DNA from: Hyphomicrobiales bacterium
GTDB taxonomy: Bacteria > Pseudomonadota > Alphaproteobacteria > Rhizobiales > Rhizobiaceae
Direction: 5' to 3'
Assembly: GCA_900469615.1 (NCBI GenBank)
Contig: UBYA01000011.1
Span: forward strand, 496,001 to 560,000
Length of the DNA stretch: 64,000 nucleotides
Shown: positions 50,269 to 58,609 of the stretch, one piece after another
How positions within the stretch are numbered: the first letter of the stretch is position 1
How the letters are laid out: every line of letters begins with the position of its first letter
Made by a program: the position numbers and the translations under genes
Notes under the pieces: model-generated
What the model saw: the letters and a program-made list of their open reading frames with translations, nothing else
Told to the model about the DNA's origin: nothing
The model's database searches: none

Positions 50269-51369
50269 ATGCCAAGTGTTTCCTTCGAACATATCGTCAA
50301 GAAATACGGCGAGGTCAGTGTCCTCTCCGGCCTCAATCTGGCGATCGATCACAGCGATTTTCTCGTGCTGCTCGGCCCGTCCGGCTGCGGCAAGACGACG
50401 TTGCTCAACCTGCTGGCAGGTCTCGTCGACGTGTCCAGTGGACGCATCATGATCGGTGAACGCGACGTGACCGAACTCGATCCGAAGGATCGCGGGCTGG
50501 CCATGGTCTTCCAGTCCTACGCGCTTTATCCGACGAAGACGGTGGAGGGGAATTTGCGCTTCGGCCTCTCGGCGCTGAAACTGCCGAGGGAGGAGGCCGA
50601 CCGGCGCATCAAGTGGGCGGCAAGCCTGCTGCAGCTCGAACCGCTGATGAACCGCAAGCCGGCGCAACTGTCCGGCGGCCAGCGCCAGCGCGTCGCCATC
50701 GGTCGCGCACTGGTCAAGCATGCCGACGTGCTGCTCTTCGACGAGCCGCTGTCCAACCTCGATGCCAAGCTTCGCACCGAAATGCGGCTCGAGATCAAGA
50801 AACTGCACGAGGAGTTGAGGCCGACCGTCGTCTATGTGACGCACGACCAGATCGAGGCGATGACGATGGCAACCAAGATCGCCGTGATGAACGGCGGCGA
50901 GATCCAGCAGTTCGGCACGCCGGACGAGGTCTACGAGCAACCGGCAAATCTGTTCGTTGCCGGCTTCATCGGCTCTCCGGCCATGAACCTTGTCGAAGCC
51001 AGGATCATGCGGGATGGGGATCGCGCCGGCGCAATCGCGGCGGATGGCCGGCGCTTCGACCTTTCGGACTATGCCTATTCCGCCCCGCATCCGGGCGAGG
51101 ATCAGCCGATCATCATCGGCATGCGGCCCGAGCATTTCGTCATCGGAGGGCCATCGCATCCGGCCGCATGCTCGCTGGAGCTGCCGGTGCGGATCGTCGA
51201 GCGCACGGGCTCCGATGCGATCCTGTCGCTTGGCACCGGCCCCTCCCTGATCGCGGTGCGCATCGAGCCGGATCGCGCCGCCAGGCTGAAGCCCGGCGAA
51301 CTCGTCTCTGTGACCTATCCCAGGACGAAACTGAACCTTTTCGACGCCCGGAGCGGGCGGCGGCTTTAA
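50269..51369 (+). CDS. ABC sugar transporter ATP-binding protein (UgpC/MalK type)
   Basis: 366 residues. Walker A LLGPSGCGKTTLLNLLAG, signature QLSGGQRQRVAIGRAL, Walker B VLLFDEPLSNLDAKLR and H-loop VTHDQIEA are intact, with a C-terminal TOBE/OB region from about 240. The start is the ATG at 50269. MalK-type ATPases can serve more than one importer; this one could also power the ATPase-less importer at 39555-42640, and the sequence does not exclude it. Confidence 0.9.
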   Translation: MPSVSFEHIVKKYGEVSVLSGLNLAIDHSDFLVLLGPSGCGKTTLLNLLAGLVDVSSGRIMIGERDVTELDPKDRGLAMVFQSYALYPTKTVEGNLRFGLSALKLPREEADRRIKWAASLLQLEPLMNRKPAQLSGGQRQRVAIGRALVKHADVLLFDEPLSNLDAKLRTEMRLEIKKLHEELRPTVVYVTHDQIEAMTMATKIAVMNGGEIQQFGTPDEVYEQPANLFVAGFIGSPAMNLVEARIMRDGDRAGAIAADGRRFDLSDYAYSAPHPGEDQPIIIGMRPEHFVIGGPSHPAACSLELPVRIVERTGSDAILSLGTGPSLIAVRIEPDRAARLKPGELVSVTYPRTKLNLFDARSGRRL

Positions 51370-51381
51370 CGGGAGGAACGC

Positions 51382-52626
51382 ATGCTGAAGAACTGGAAAA
51401 AGGCATGGCTGGTGGCGACCATCGCCATCTGCCCGAGTGTGGTTCATGCCGAGGATCTGGTCATCTACCAGAAGTGGTCGTCGCCCGCGGAGGTCGCGGC
51501 TCTCAACGTCCTGAAGAAGGCAGCCGAGGAAAAGGGGATCAAGTGGATCGATATCACCATCCCGCATGACACCGGTTCGAACGTCAATCTCATGAATCTG
51601 GTGACCGGCGGCCAGCCGCCGAACGTGTTTTCCGAGAACAATCCCGGCGTTTACCGCGATCTGACGAATATGGGGCTGGGCCGCCCGCTGACCGACGTCT
51701 TCAAGGCGGATGGCGCTCTGGACAAGTTCCCGCCTTCCGTCGTCAAGTCGATTACCGTCGACGACCAGATCATGAAGATACCGCTCGGCATCCACGTCGA
51801 CGGCATGCTTTACTACAATATCGAGGCGGCAAAGAAGGCGGGCGTCGATCCTGCGAAATGGACGTCGCTGGACGAAATGTACGCCGATTTCGACAAGATC
51901 AGGAAGGCCGGCATCGTGCCGCTGGCACTCGGCGCCCAACAATGGCAGGTCGGCTATCTCACCCATGCCCTGGTGGCGAGCATCGGCGGCGCCGACCTCT
52001 TCGAGCGAATCTACGGGCCGAAGCCTGATGAAGCTGCCCTCGATGCGCCGGAGCTTCGGACCGCGTTCGAGTGGCTGCGCAAATTCCAGCAGGCCGCCGA
52101 TCCGGGTTCCGTCAACCGCGACTGGAACATGACCACCAATATGGTGATCGAGGGGCAGGCGCTCATGCAGATCCATGGCGACTGGATGAAGGGCGAGTGG
52201 CGTGCGGCGGGCAAGGAAGCCGGCAAGGATTTTGGCTGCGTCCAGATTCCCGGAGCAAAGGCGCTGTCGGTGACGGTCGATGCCTGGGGCATTCTCGGCA
52301 AGCAATCGCCTGAAAAGGATGCCGCGGAGGTCGAATTCGCCAAGCTCATCGTCGATCCGAAGATCAATGCGGCCTTCGCCGCGGCGAAAGGGTCGACGCC
52401 CGTGCGCACCGATGTCGATCCGTCGACGTTGGACGCCTGCTCAAGGAATGTCCTCGACATGCTGAAGGACCCTGCGCATCAGGTGCAGAATCCGCATTCG
52501 ATGGTCGATGAGGACTGGCAGTCGGCGATATGGGACGTCGCCTTCAATTACTGGAGCAAACCGGACATGACCGTCGATCAGGCCGTGGCTGCGCTCAAGG
52601 AGCAATATCAGGCCATCCTGCAATAA
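51382..52626 (+). CDS. ABC sugar transporter substrate-binding protein
   Basis: 414 residues with a Sec signal (WLVATIAICPSVVHA, cleavage before EDLVIY). The cluster-B fold is recognisable from the segments QKWSSPAEVAALNVLKKAAE, GIHVDGMLYYNIEAAKKAGV and MQIHGDWMKGEWRAAGKEAG. GGGAGG precedes the ATG. It is the last transport gene of the operon and is followed by a strong hairpin, then the VOC gene. Confidence 0.88.
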   Translation: MLKNWKKAWLVATIAICPSVVHAEDLVIYQKWSSPAEVAALNVLKKAAEEKGIKWIDITIPHDTGSNVNLMNLVTGGQPPNVFSENNPGVYRDLTNMGLGRPLTDVFKADGALDKFPPSVVKSITVDDQIMKIPLGIHVDGMLYYNIEAAKKAGVDPAKWTSLDEMYADFDKIRKAGIVPLALGAQQWQVGYLTHALVASIGGADLFERIYGPKPDEAALDAPELRTAFEWLRKFQQAADPGSVNRDWNMTTNMVIEGQALMQIHGDWMKGEWRAAGKEAGKDFGCVQIPGAKALSVTVDAWGILGKQSPEKDAAEVEFAKLIVDPKINAAFAAAKGSTPVRTDVDPSTLDACSRNVLDMLKDPAHQVQNPHSMVDEDWQSAIWDVAFNYWSKPDMTVDQAVAALKEQYQAILQ

Positions 52627-52642
52627 TCCCTCCCGAGACGAT

Positions 52643-52670
52643 GCCGGCCGCAGCGGGGCCTGCGGCCGGC
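52643..52670 (+). other. Hairpin after the substrate-binding-protein gene
   Basis: GCCGGCCGCA and TGCGGCCGGC form a 10-bp perfect stem with an 8-base loop, 17 bp after the binding-protein stop. No T-run follows, so read-through to the VOC gene is likely; mRNA protection or partial attenuation is the probable role. Confidence 0.6.
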
Positions 52671-52700
52671 GGTGAAACATGAACAGAAGGCACACGCGAC

Positions 52701-53180
52701 ATGGATACAAGACTTCTCGATGAAGACGCCGTCATGCAGATCTGCTTCGTCACCGACGACGTGGTGAAGTCCGCGCAATGGTTTTCCGATCTTACGGGCA
52801 AGCCCCTGCCGAAGGAGGGCAAGGCCGCCGAACCGGACGAGGCGCGGGCGATTTATGACGGCAAGCCGGCTGCCGTCGGCTGCCGCATCATGATGTTCAA
52901 GTTCGGGAATATCGACGTGGAGTTTCTGCAGCCCGGGCCGGAGAAGAGCGCCTGGCGCGACTTGCTGGAGGAGAAGGGGCCTGGTTGCCATCACATCGCG
53001 TTCCGCACCCGCAATCTGACGAAGCGCAACGCATTTCTTGAAGGCAAGGGCCATCAGCTGCTGCAGCGCGGCGAGTTCGATGGCGGTCATGGACGCTACG
53101 CCTACTACGACACCGTCAGGGATCTCGGCGTCATGGTCGAATTGCTGGAGTTCGACAACGACAAGGAACCGCAGGGCTGA
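52701..53180 (+). CDS. VOC-family protein (methylmalonyl-CoA epimerase-like)
   Basis: 159 residues. The modules are MQICFVTDDVVKSAQWFSDL and a second with GCHHIAFRTRNLTKRNAFLE and HGRYAYYDTVRDLGVMVELL. It resembles VOC epimerase/lyase proteins that accompany sugar and enolase-superfamily genes. The metal-binding pattern is incomplete at the first position (Q or C in place of H). It is downstream of the importer and 65 bp before the TIM-barrel isomerase. Confidence 0.83.
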   Translation: MDTRLLDEDAVMQICFVTDDVVKSAQWFSDLTGKPLPKEGKAAEPDEARAIYDGKPAAVGCRIMMFKFGNIDVEFLQPGPEKSAWRDLLEEKGPGCHHIAFRTRNLTKRNAFLEGKGHQLLQRGEFDGGHGRYAYYDTVRDLGVMVELLEFDNDKEPQG

Positions 53181-53245
53181 TTGTTGCCGACCCTTCCGAA
53201 GGGAGGGCCGCTCACGTTTGACGTTCATTCCCAGAGAGCAGATCC

Positions 53246-54001
53246 ATGGCCTATCCGATCGCATATCAACTTTATTCGTCCAGGAATTTTCCGCCGCTTC
53301 ATGCGCAGTTTCCAGTGCTGAAATCCCTGGGCTACGATGCCATCGAGCCCTGGTTGCCGGCTTATGAGACCGACCCCGCGCTGTTCCGGCGGCAGATCGA
53401 CGATGCCGGCCTTGCCTGTTTCGGATTCCATATGCCGCTGAAGGGACTTGTCGCCGAGCCGGACCGTTTCATCGAGATCGCGCAGACGCTCGGTGCGGCC
53501 TGCATGATCCCGCCTTTCGTACCGAAGGAGGAGCGCATCGATACCGCCGACTACTGGAAAGGGATCGGCGAGCAGCTTGCGACGGGTGCCGAACGCGCGG
53601 CACGGCATGGCTTGAAGGTCGCCTGGCACAATCATGATTTCGAATATGTCCCGCTTGCAGACGGATCGAGGCCCATCGATCACATTCTCGGTGCTGGCAA
53701 CGAGGTCTTGTTCGAGATCGACTGCGGCTGGATCACGCGCGCGGGTGCCGAGCCTGCCGCGGAACTGGAGCGTTATGCTGATCGCATCATCGCCATCCAG
53801 ACCAAGGATACGGCGCCTCCAGGAACGACGGTCGACGACGGCTGGGTCGCAACGGGCGACGGGATCATCGACTGGGCAGCCCTGGTCCCATACTTTCGCA
53901 AGACCCGGGCGGATCACATCGTCACGGAGCACGACAATCCCTCTGATTGGCAGCGCTTTGCCAAGCGGTCGATCGATCATATCCGCTCGCTCGGCTTGTA
54001 G
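53246..54001 (+). CDS. TIM-barrel sugar phosphate isomerase/epimerase
   Basis: 251 residues. It begins IAYQLYSSRNFPPLHAQFPV and contains ACFGFHMPLKGL, VAWHNHDFEYVPLADGSRPI, VLFEIDCGWITRAGAEPAAE and HIVTEHDNPSDW, covering the metal ligands of the family. It is related to the gene at 38734, though the two diverge widely. It is followed by the enolase-superfamily gene after 11 bp. Confidence 0.87.
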   Translation: MAYPIAYQLYSSRNFPPLHAQFPVLKSLGYDAIEPWLPAYETDPALFRRQIDDAGLACFGFHMPLKGLVAEPDRFIEIAQTLGAACMIPPFVPKEERIDTADYWKGIGEQLATGAERAARHGLKVAWHNHDFEYVPLADGSRPIDHILGAGNEVLFEIDCGWITRAGAEPAAELERYADRIIAIQTKDTAPPGTTVDDGWVATGDGIIDWAALVPYFRKTRADHIVTEHDNPSDWQRFAKRSIDHIRSLGL

Positions 54002-54012
54002 AGGGCGGTCAG

Positions 54013-55209
54013 GTGAAGATCATCGACGTCAAATGCGCGGTCATCGGTTCAAGCCCCGTCATCCGTATCGTCACCGACGCCGGCATCGACGGCTATGCGC
54101 AGGCGGAGACCTGGAAGCCGTTCCTGAAGTCCTATGTTCTCGCGTTCCGGGACGCGCTCGTCGGACTGGACCCGACGGATGTCGAGCGCGTGATGCTGCG
54201 CATCCGGCAGCGCGGCGGCTTCAAGCCGTGGGGGGCGGTCGTCAGCATCATCGAGATGGCGCTGTGGGACATCGCCGGCAAGGCCGCCGGTCTGCCGGTC
54301 TACAAGCTTCTCGGCGGCAAGGTGCGCGACCGGGTTCGCGTCTATAACGGTGCCGTGCGCGAACCGCTGGCTGGTTTCATGCCGGAGGACTATGCCGCAA
54401 ATTGCCGCGCGATGAAGGCGGCAAGGGAAGGTTTCACCATCGTCAAGCAGCCGATCGGCTTTCACAGCCGAATGCGGCTCGAAGTGCCGGATTTCTTTTA
54501 CGGCGATCCGGAGGCCGGCGGGATGCATGGCGCTCACGATCGCGGCCTGCTCACCGAACGCGGGCTCAAGCACATGGTCGCCTGCGTCGCGGCCATGAAG
54601 GAGGAGCTGGGCGAGGGGATAGGCCTGGCGCTCGATTGCGGCCCGGGCTGGACCGTACCGGATGCGATCCGTTTCGCAAAGGCGGTCGAGCCGTTCAACC
54701 TCGTCTGGCTGGAAGACATGCTGACCGGGGATTATTCGCCCTTCGTCAATGCGGATGTCTACCGCGATCTGACGGTGTCCACCTCGACGCCGGTCCACAC
54801 CGGAGAACAGATCTACCTCAGGCAGAATTTCAAGCCGCTCATCGAGAGCAAGGCCGTCAATATCATCGGGCCAGACCCTTGCGATGTCGGGGGCATCGCG
54901 GAGCTGAAATGGATCGCGGAATATGCCGACCTGCATGGTATATTGATGGCGCCGCACGGAACGGCGAACGGCCTGCTGGGGCTTGCCGCCCTCGTCCAGG
55001 TCTGCGCGACGCTTCCGCACAACTACATCGCCTTCGAATACCCGATCGGCGATCCCTCCTGGTGGTACGGCATCGTCGATGGCCTGCCGGACCCGCTTGT
55101 CGTCGACGGCCATATCGCCGTTTGGGATGCTCCGGGTCTCGGCGTTACCCTCAATGCGGAGAGGGCGGGGGCCTATTTGGTCGCCGAGGACCAGGCATTC
55201 TTTGATTGA
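54013..55209 (+). CDS. Enolase-superfamily (mandelate racemase-like) sugar acid dehydratase
   Basis: 398 residues. The capping domain and barrel begin with VSIIEMALWDIAGKAAGLPV followed by YKLLGGKV. Barrel ligands are visible in GIGLALDCGPGWTVPD (D), FNLVWLEDMLTGDY (E), VHTGEQIYLR (E) and LMAPHGTANGLLGLAAL (H). The lysine motif FTIVKQPIGFHS is a partial KxK. It would dehydrate a sugar acid or a related compound. The start is a GTG at 54013 with GAGGG upstream. It ends the catabolic operon beginning at 48435. Confidence 0.87.
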   Translation: MKIIDVKCAVIGSSPVIRIVTDAGIDGYAQAETWKPFLKSYVLAFRDALVGLDPTDVERVMLRIRQRGGFKPWGAVVSIIEMALWDIAGKAAGLPVYKLLGGKVRDRVRVYNGAVREPLAGFMPEDYAANCRAMKAAREGFTIVKQPIGFHSRMRLEVPDFFYGDPEAGGMHGAHDRGLLTERGLKHMVACVAAMKEELGEGIGLALDCGPGWTVPDAIRFAKAVEPFNLVWLEDMLTGDYSPFVNADVYRDLTVSTSTPVHTGEQIYLRQNFKPLIESKAVNIIGPDPCDVGGIAELKWIAEYADLHGILMAPHGTANGLLGLAALVQVCATLPHNYIAFEYPIGDPSWWYGIVDGLPDPLVVDGHIAVWDAPGLGVTLNAERAGAYLVAEDQAFFD

Positions 55210-55465
55210 GACGGCTTGCGGTCTTCGACAATCTCCCTCGCGGCGAGGCCCATCGGGATACGACAACCGGTTCGTATGCACGTTCGCATCGTTTTTGCTC
55301 GTTGTCGTCGCGTACCTCCTCCGGCGCAGAGCGACACAAGGCTTTCCGTCGGATCTTGCCTTGCGGCCAGCCATGATGCGCAGCGATCAGGTTTTCGGCG
55401 TTAACGGCAGCCCGCCGCCGCTGGCTTTCGCGATCGGCGCGCAAGAATGCCGCTTCCCATGGGCA

Positions 55466-56707
55466 TCAATAAAGCAACCGCGCTCGTATCGTTCCCGGAA
55501 TCTGGCGGAGCTCATTCAATATGTCATCCGCTGCCGTCTGGGTCACGCCCTCGGCTTCGATGACCACGTAACCCGTGTCGCCGTATGTCTGCAGGAACTC
55601 CCCGACGATATTAAGCGCACGGGCCGAAAAAACAGTGTTCAGGCTGTTGAGGATGCCAGGGCGGTTTTCATGAACGTGGATGAAGCGCGTGCCGTTTGGC
55701 CGCGGCGGCAGTTGAACCTGCGGAAAATTGACCGCGCCGAGCGTCGAGCCAACATCGGAATACTCGACAAGCTTCCTGGAAACCTCCCTTCCAATCCGCT
55801 CCTGCGCCTCCTCGGTCGATCCGCCGATATGCGGCGTCAGTATAACGTTGTCCAGGCCTTGCAGCGGCGTTTCGAAACGTTCGCTGTTTGAGGCCGGCTC
55901 CTTCGGGAAGACATCCACGGCCGCGCCGGCGAGATGCCCCTCTTTCAAAACCTTGGCGAGCGCTTCGAGATCCACCACGGTCCCGCGCGAATTATTGATG
56001 AAAATGGCGCCCTTCTTCATTCTGCGCAATTCGGTCTCGGTGATCATGTTCTGCGTCGAGCTGGTTTCCGGAACATGCATCGTTACGAAATCGGAGATTT
56101 CGAGAAGCTCGCCGAGTGTAGCCAGAGAGTCTGAATTGCCCTGCCGAAGCTTGTCGGAGAGATCGAAATAACGCACGATCATTCCCATGCTTTCGGCAAG
56201 CACGCTAAGCTGAGACCCGATATTGCCGTAACCCACGATGCCCAGCGTTTTTCCACGCACCTCCCGGCTGCCAACGGCGGATTTTTCCCAGCCCCCTTGA
56301 TGGGCGGAAGACGAACGGGGAAAAATTCGCCTGGTCAGCATTATGATCTCCCCGATCACAAGCTCGGCGACCGAGCGGGTGTTCGAATAGGGGGCGTTGA
56401 AGACGGGGATCCCGCGTCGCCGCGCCGCATCCAGGTCGACCTGATTTGTCCCAACGGAAAAGCAGCCGACCGCCATGAGTTTTCTGGCGGAGTTGAAAAT
56501 ATCCTCTGTCAGCTCGGTGCGCGAACGAATGCCGACGATGTGTGCATCGGCTATGAGGTTTTTGAGATCTTTGTCATCCAGAGCTTTCGGCAGATGAGTG
56601 ACATTGGCGTAACCGGATGATGAAAAATAATCCACGGCGCTCTGGCTGATGCCTTCGAGCAGAAGTACGGAGATCCGATCGCGCGAAAAGGAGAGTTGTC
56701 GGGTCAT
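55466..56707 (-). CDS. serA: D-3-phosphoglycerate dehydrogenase-like 2-hydroxyacid dehydrogenase
   Basis: 413 residues, the length of the short SerA type. The NAD loop is TLGIVGYGNIGSQLSVLAES, the catalytic region INNSRGTVVDLEALAK and the histidine motif NVILTPHIGGSTEEAQERIG. A C-terminal ACT domain occupies about 340-413 (RFIHVHENRPGILNSLNTVF), typical for serine feedback. It oxidises 3-phosphoglycerate in serine synthesis, or a related hydroxyacid. It stands alone, with gene fragments upstream; its ribosome site is weak. A chromosomal serA elsewhere cannot be excluded. Confidence 0.88.
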   Translation of the reverse strand: MTRQLSFSRDRISVLLLEGISQSAVDYFSSSGYANVTHLPKALDDKDLKNLIADAHIVGIRSRTELTEDIFNSARKLMAVGCFSVGTNQVDLDAARRRGIPVFNAPYSNTRSVAELVIGEIIMLTRRIFPRSSSAHQGGWEKSAVGSREVRGKTLGIVGYGNIGSQLSVLAESMGMIVRYFDLSDKLRQGNSDSLATLGELLEISDFVTMHVPETSSTQNMITETELRRMKKGAIFINNSRGTVVDLEALAKVLKEGHLAGAAVDVFPKEPASNSERFETPLQGLDNVILTPHIGGSTEEAQERIGREVSRKLVEYSDVGSTLGAVNFPQVQLPPRPNGTRFIHVHENRPGILNSLNTVFSARALNIVGEFLQTYGDTGYVVIEAEGVTQTAADDILNELRQIPGTIRARLLY

Positions 56708-56882
56708 GGAATTGCTTTCGGTTCCGGAATTCAGCCGAGCTTGAAGTCGCCCATAACCGGAGCGGTCACAGACATCGGAAAATGTTTTGCGACCATCCGC
56801 CGGACGGCGCAAGAGCAAATTCGACTCTGGTGCCGCAGGACGTTCTTTGAGCGTCTTGCGGGTAAGGCCCATCAGATCGTCT

Positions 56883-57011
56883 GACGCCAAGGGCGTGCGA
56901 ACGCCGTCCACGCAATGCTTGGGCAACACGATCAGGCCGGTAACCCAATTCGGCAATGGCCTGCAGCACGCGCTCTCGCGTGTGCTGAGCCACCGGCTTG
57001 CCCGTGGCCGT
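56883..57011 (-). pseudogene. LacI-family DNA-binding domain relic
   Basis: The minus strand encodes TATGKPVAQHTRERVLQAIA followed by ELGYRPDRVAQALRGRRSHALGV. That is the second half of a LacI helix-turn-helix domain plus hinge. The first helix is missing, and after LGV the frame loses all similarity and soon stops. It is a truncated remnant of a third LacI regulator, about 175 bp upstream of serA. Confidence 0.7.
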
Positions 57012-57540
57012 CGGTCTGAGAGGTATGCGCCAAAAAAGGGGGAACTAAATATAATGATAGACATATAGCCAACTGCCAGCGAGGATCACTCTACGGGCCA
57101 GTTTTGGAATAGCAGGTTTGGGCCGGAAGTGGCCATGGTTGGCTGGGAGCCGTACCTTCGCACTTGAGGCAGACGTGCCGAGAGCGGACGTCGAGTTTCG
57201 GCCCCAGTCGGCCATTCCAAGCAGGCAAAGCCGATATCCGTCATTCAGGAGTTTCAGGTGGATAGCTATTGCAACCATTGAAAATTTGGGCGCTTTGGAT
57301 TTCGGCGCGCACCTCCACTTCGTCAGGTTTTCAGATACGCGGTGGGCTGATGCGCTTGCTCTGACACGGTCTTCAGACAGATTTCTGCGCCGTCATCGGG
57401 TCGTCACCCATCAAGGCTTCCTGAAGTTGCTCTCCAAGGGCTCCGAGCCGCTTGCTGGTTCCGCATGCGGGAACTCTGTGATCGGTCCCGTCGTTCTTTT
57501 TGCGCGGCCGCATCTTTGCGGGCCGCAGGAGGAGACAGAT
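57012..57540. other. Gap upstream of the DUF72 gene, no gene seen
   Basis: A long plus-strand frame crosses this stretch into the DUF72 gene but has no recognisable protein content. Near 57118-57220 the sequence repeats GGCCGGAAGTGGCCAT and CGGCCCCAGTCGGCCAT-like units, similar in style to degenerate dispersed intergenic repeats of alphaproteobacteria. I see no promoter that I would defend. Confidence 0.35.
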
Positions 57541-58233
57541 TTGCCGATCGTTGCCACCGCTGCTTGGTCAATCCCGAAAAAGGTGGCTGGCCGATTTGCC
57601 GAGGAAGGAAGCGGCCTGGCCCGATATGCGTCTGTGTTCGATGGCGTGGAGATCAATTCGACCTTCTACAGCCGGCACAAGACATCCACCATCGCGCGGT
57701 GGGCCGAGGCCGTGCCGGACAGCTTCCGATTCTCGGTGAAGATGCCCAAGGAGATCACCCATACCCGTGCGATCAGAGAGATCGCCGAGCGGTTCGACAT
57801 TTTCCTCGCGGACATCGCACCGCTCGGAGAAAAACGTGGCCCGCTGCTATGCCAATTGCCGCCATCGCTGGCGTTCGATGCTGATGCGTTCGAGACTGCA
57901 TTTAAGGCGATGCGGGATGCAGATACCGGCCCGATCGTCATCGAGGTGCGCCATAAAAGCTGGGCATCCGACGAGGCACTGGTTTTGCTCAAGACATACG
58001 CAATCGACCGGGTTCTTGCCGATCCGGCGCCGGTGTGGCCGGTGGAAGATTTCGCAGGCCCGCCACGATACGTCCGTCTACACGGCAAACCGGATATCTA
58101 CTACTCGAGCTACACCGACGAGGAGATAAGATCGTTCTCGAAACTTCTGGCTGCCGATAGCTGGTGCGTCTTCGACAATACTGCCTCGGGGGCTGCGATA
58201 GAAAATGCTTTGACGCTGCTCGAAATGCGATGA
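57541..58233 (+). CDS. DUF72 family protein (YecE-like)
   Basis: 230 residues. The family landmarks are YASVFDGVEINSTFYSRHK near the start, the segments FRFSVKMPKEITHTRAI and PLLCQLPPSLAFDADAFETA, then VIEVRHKSWASDEAL, RYVRLHGKPDIYYSSYTDEE and CVFDNTASGAAIENAL. It is a TIM-barrel-like family of unproven function. I choose the TTG at 57541 because AGGAGG lies eight bases upstream and the length fits the family. It is not obviously linked to its neighbours. Confidence 0.85.
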   Translation: MPIVATAAWSIPKKVAGRFAEEGSGLARYASVFDGVEINSTFYSRHKTSTIARWAEAVPDSFRFSVKMPKEITHTRAIREIAERFDIFLADIAPLGEKRGPLLCQLPPSLAFDADAFETAFKAMRDADTGPIVIEVRHKSWASDEALVLLKTYAIDRVLADPAPVWPVEDFAGPPRYVRLHGKPDIYYSSYTDEEIRSFSKLLAADSWCVFDNTASGAAIENALTLLEMR

Positions 58234-58609
58234 CGCGTCTTTGAACTGATCGCGGCTGCGTATGGCGCGCTTGAGCCTGTCCAAAAGCAACGGTAGTGGA
58301 TTATTTACCGGTCGGGATGAAAAGACGACCCGATTCCTTGAAAAGGCGTTTTCAGAGAGGATCGATTCCCGATGAAGCTTAGCGGATCGATATAGGTGCG
58401 CCATGCATGCGGGCTCCGCCAGCGGCGATCACGAGGTTGGCAGACGTCATCCGTGTACTGTGCGTCGCGCCGTCCGATGACATTGTCTCGCATATACTGT
58501 CAGAGCTGTAGCTTGAACGGTGTCGAATGCCGTCGATATGGACTTCATGAGCCTTCTCCGTTTAAAGCCCATATCCATTCTTCCGGTTCTCGCAGTCCAG
58601 CGCAGACGC
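58234..58609. other. Gap downstream of the DUF72 gene
   Basis: No intact gene. Apart from the possible short-chain dehydrogenase tail at 58379-58483 nothing is recognised. Confidence 0.4.
58379..58483 (-). pseudogene. Possible C-terminal relic of an SDR enzyme
   Basis: A 34-codon frame reads SSDGATHSTRMTSANLVIAA followed by GGARMHG, resembling the SDR tail SDxAxxxTGxxLxVDGGxRMH with several losses. Nothing upstream in frame continues the match, so at most this is a decayed end. Confidence 0.25.

Noticed and set aside
55249..55279. ATACG...CGTAT inverted repeat around an AACCGGTT core
   Set aside because: The arms are offset by one base relative to the core, so it is not a clean operator or inverted repeat, and no regulated gene starts there.
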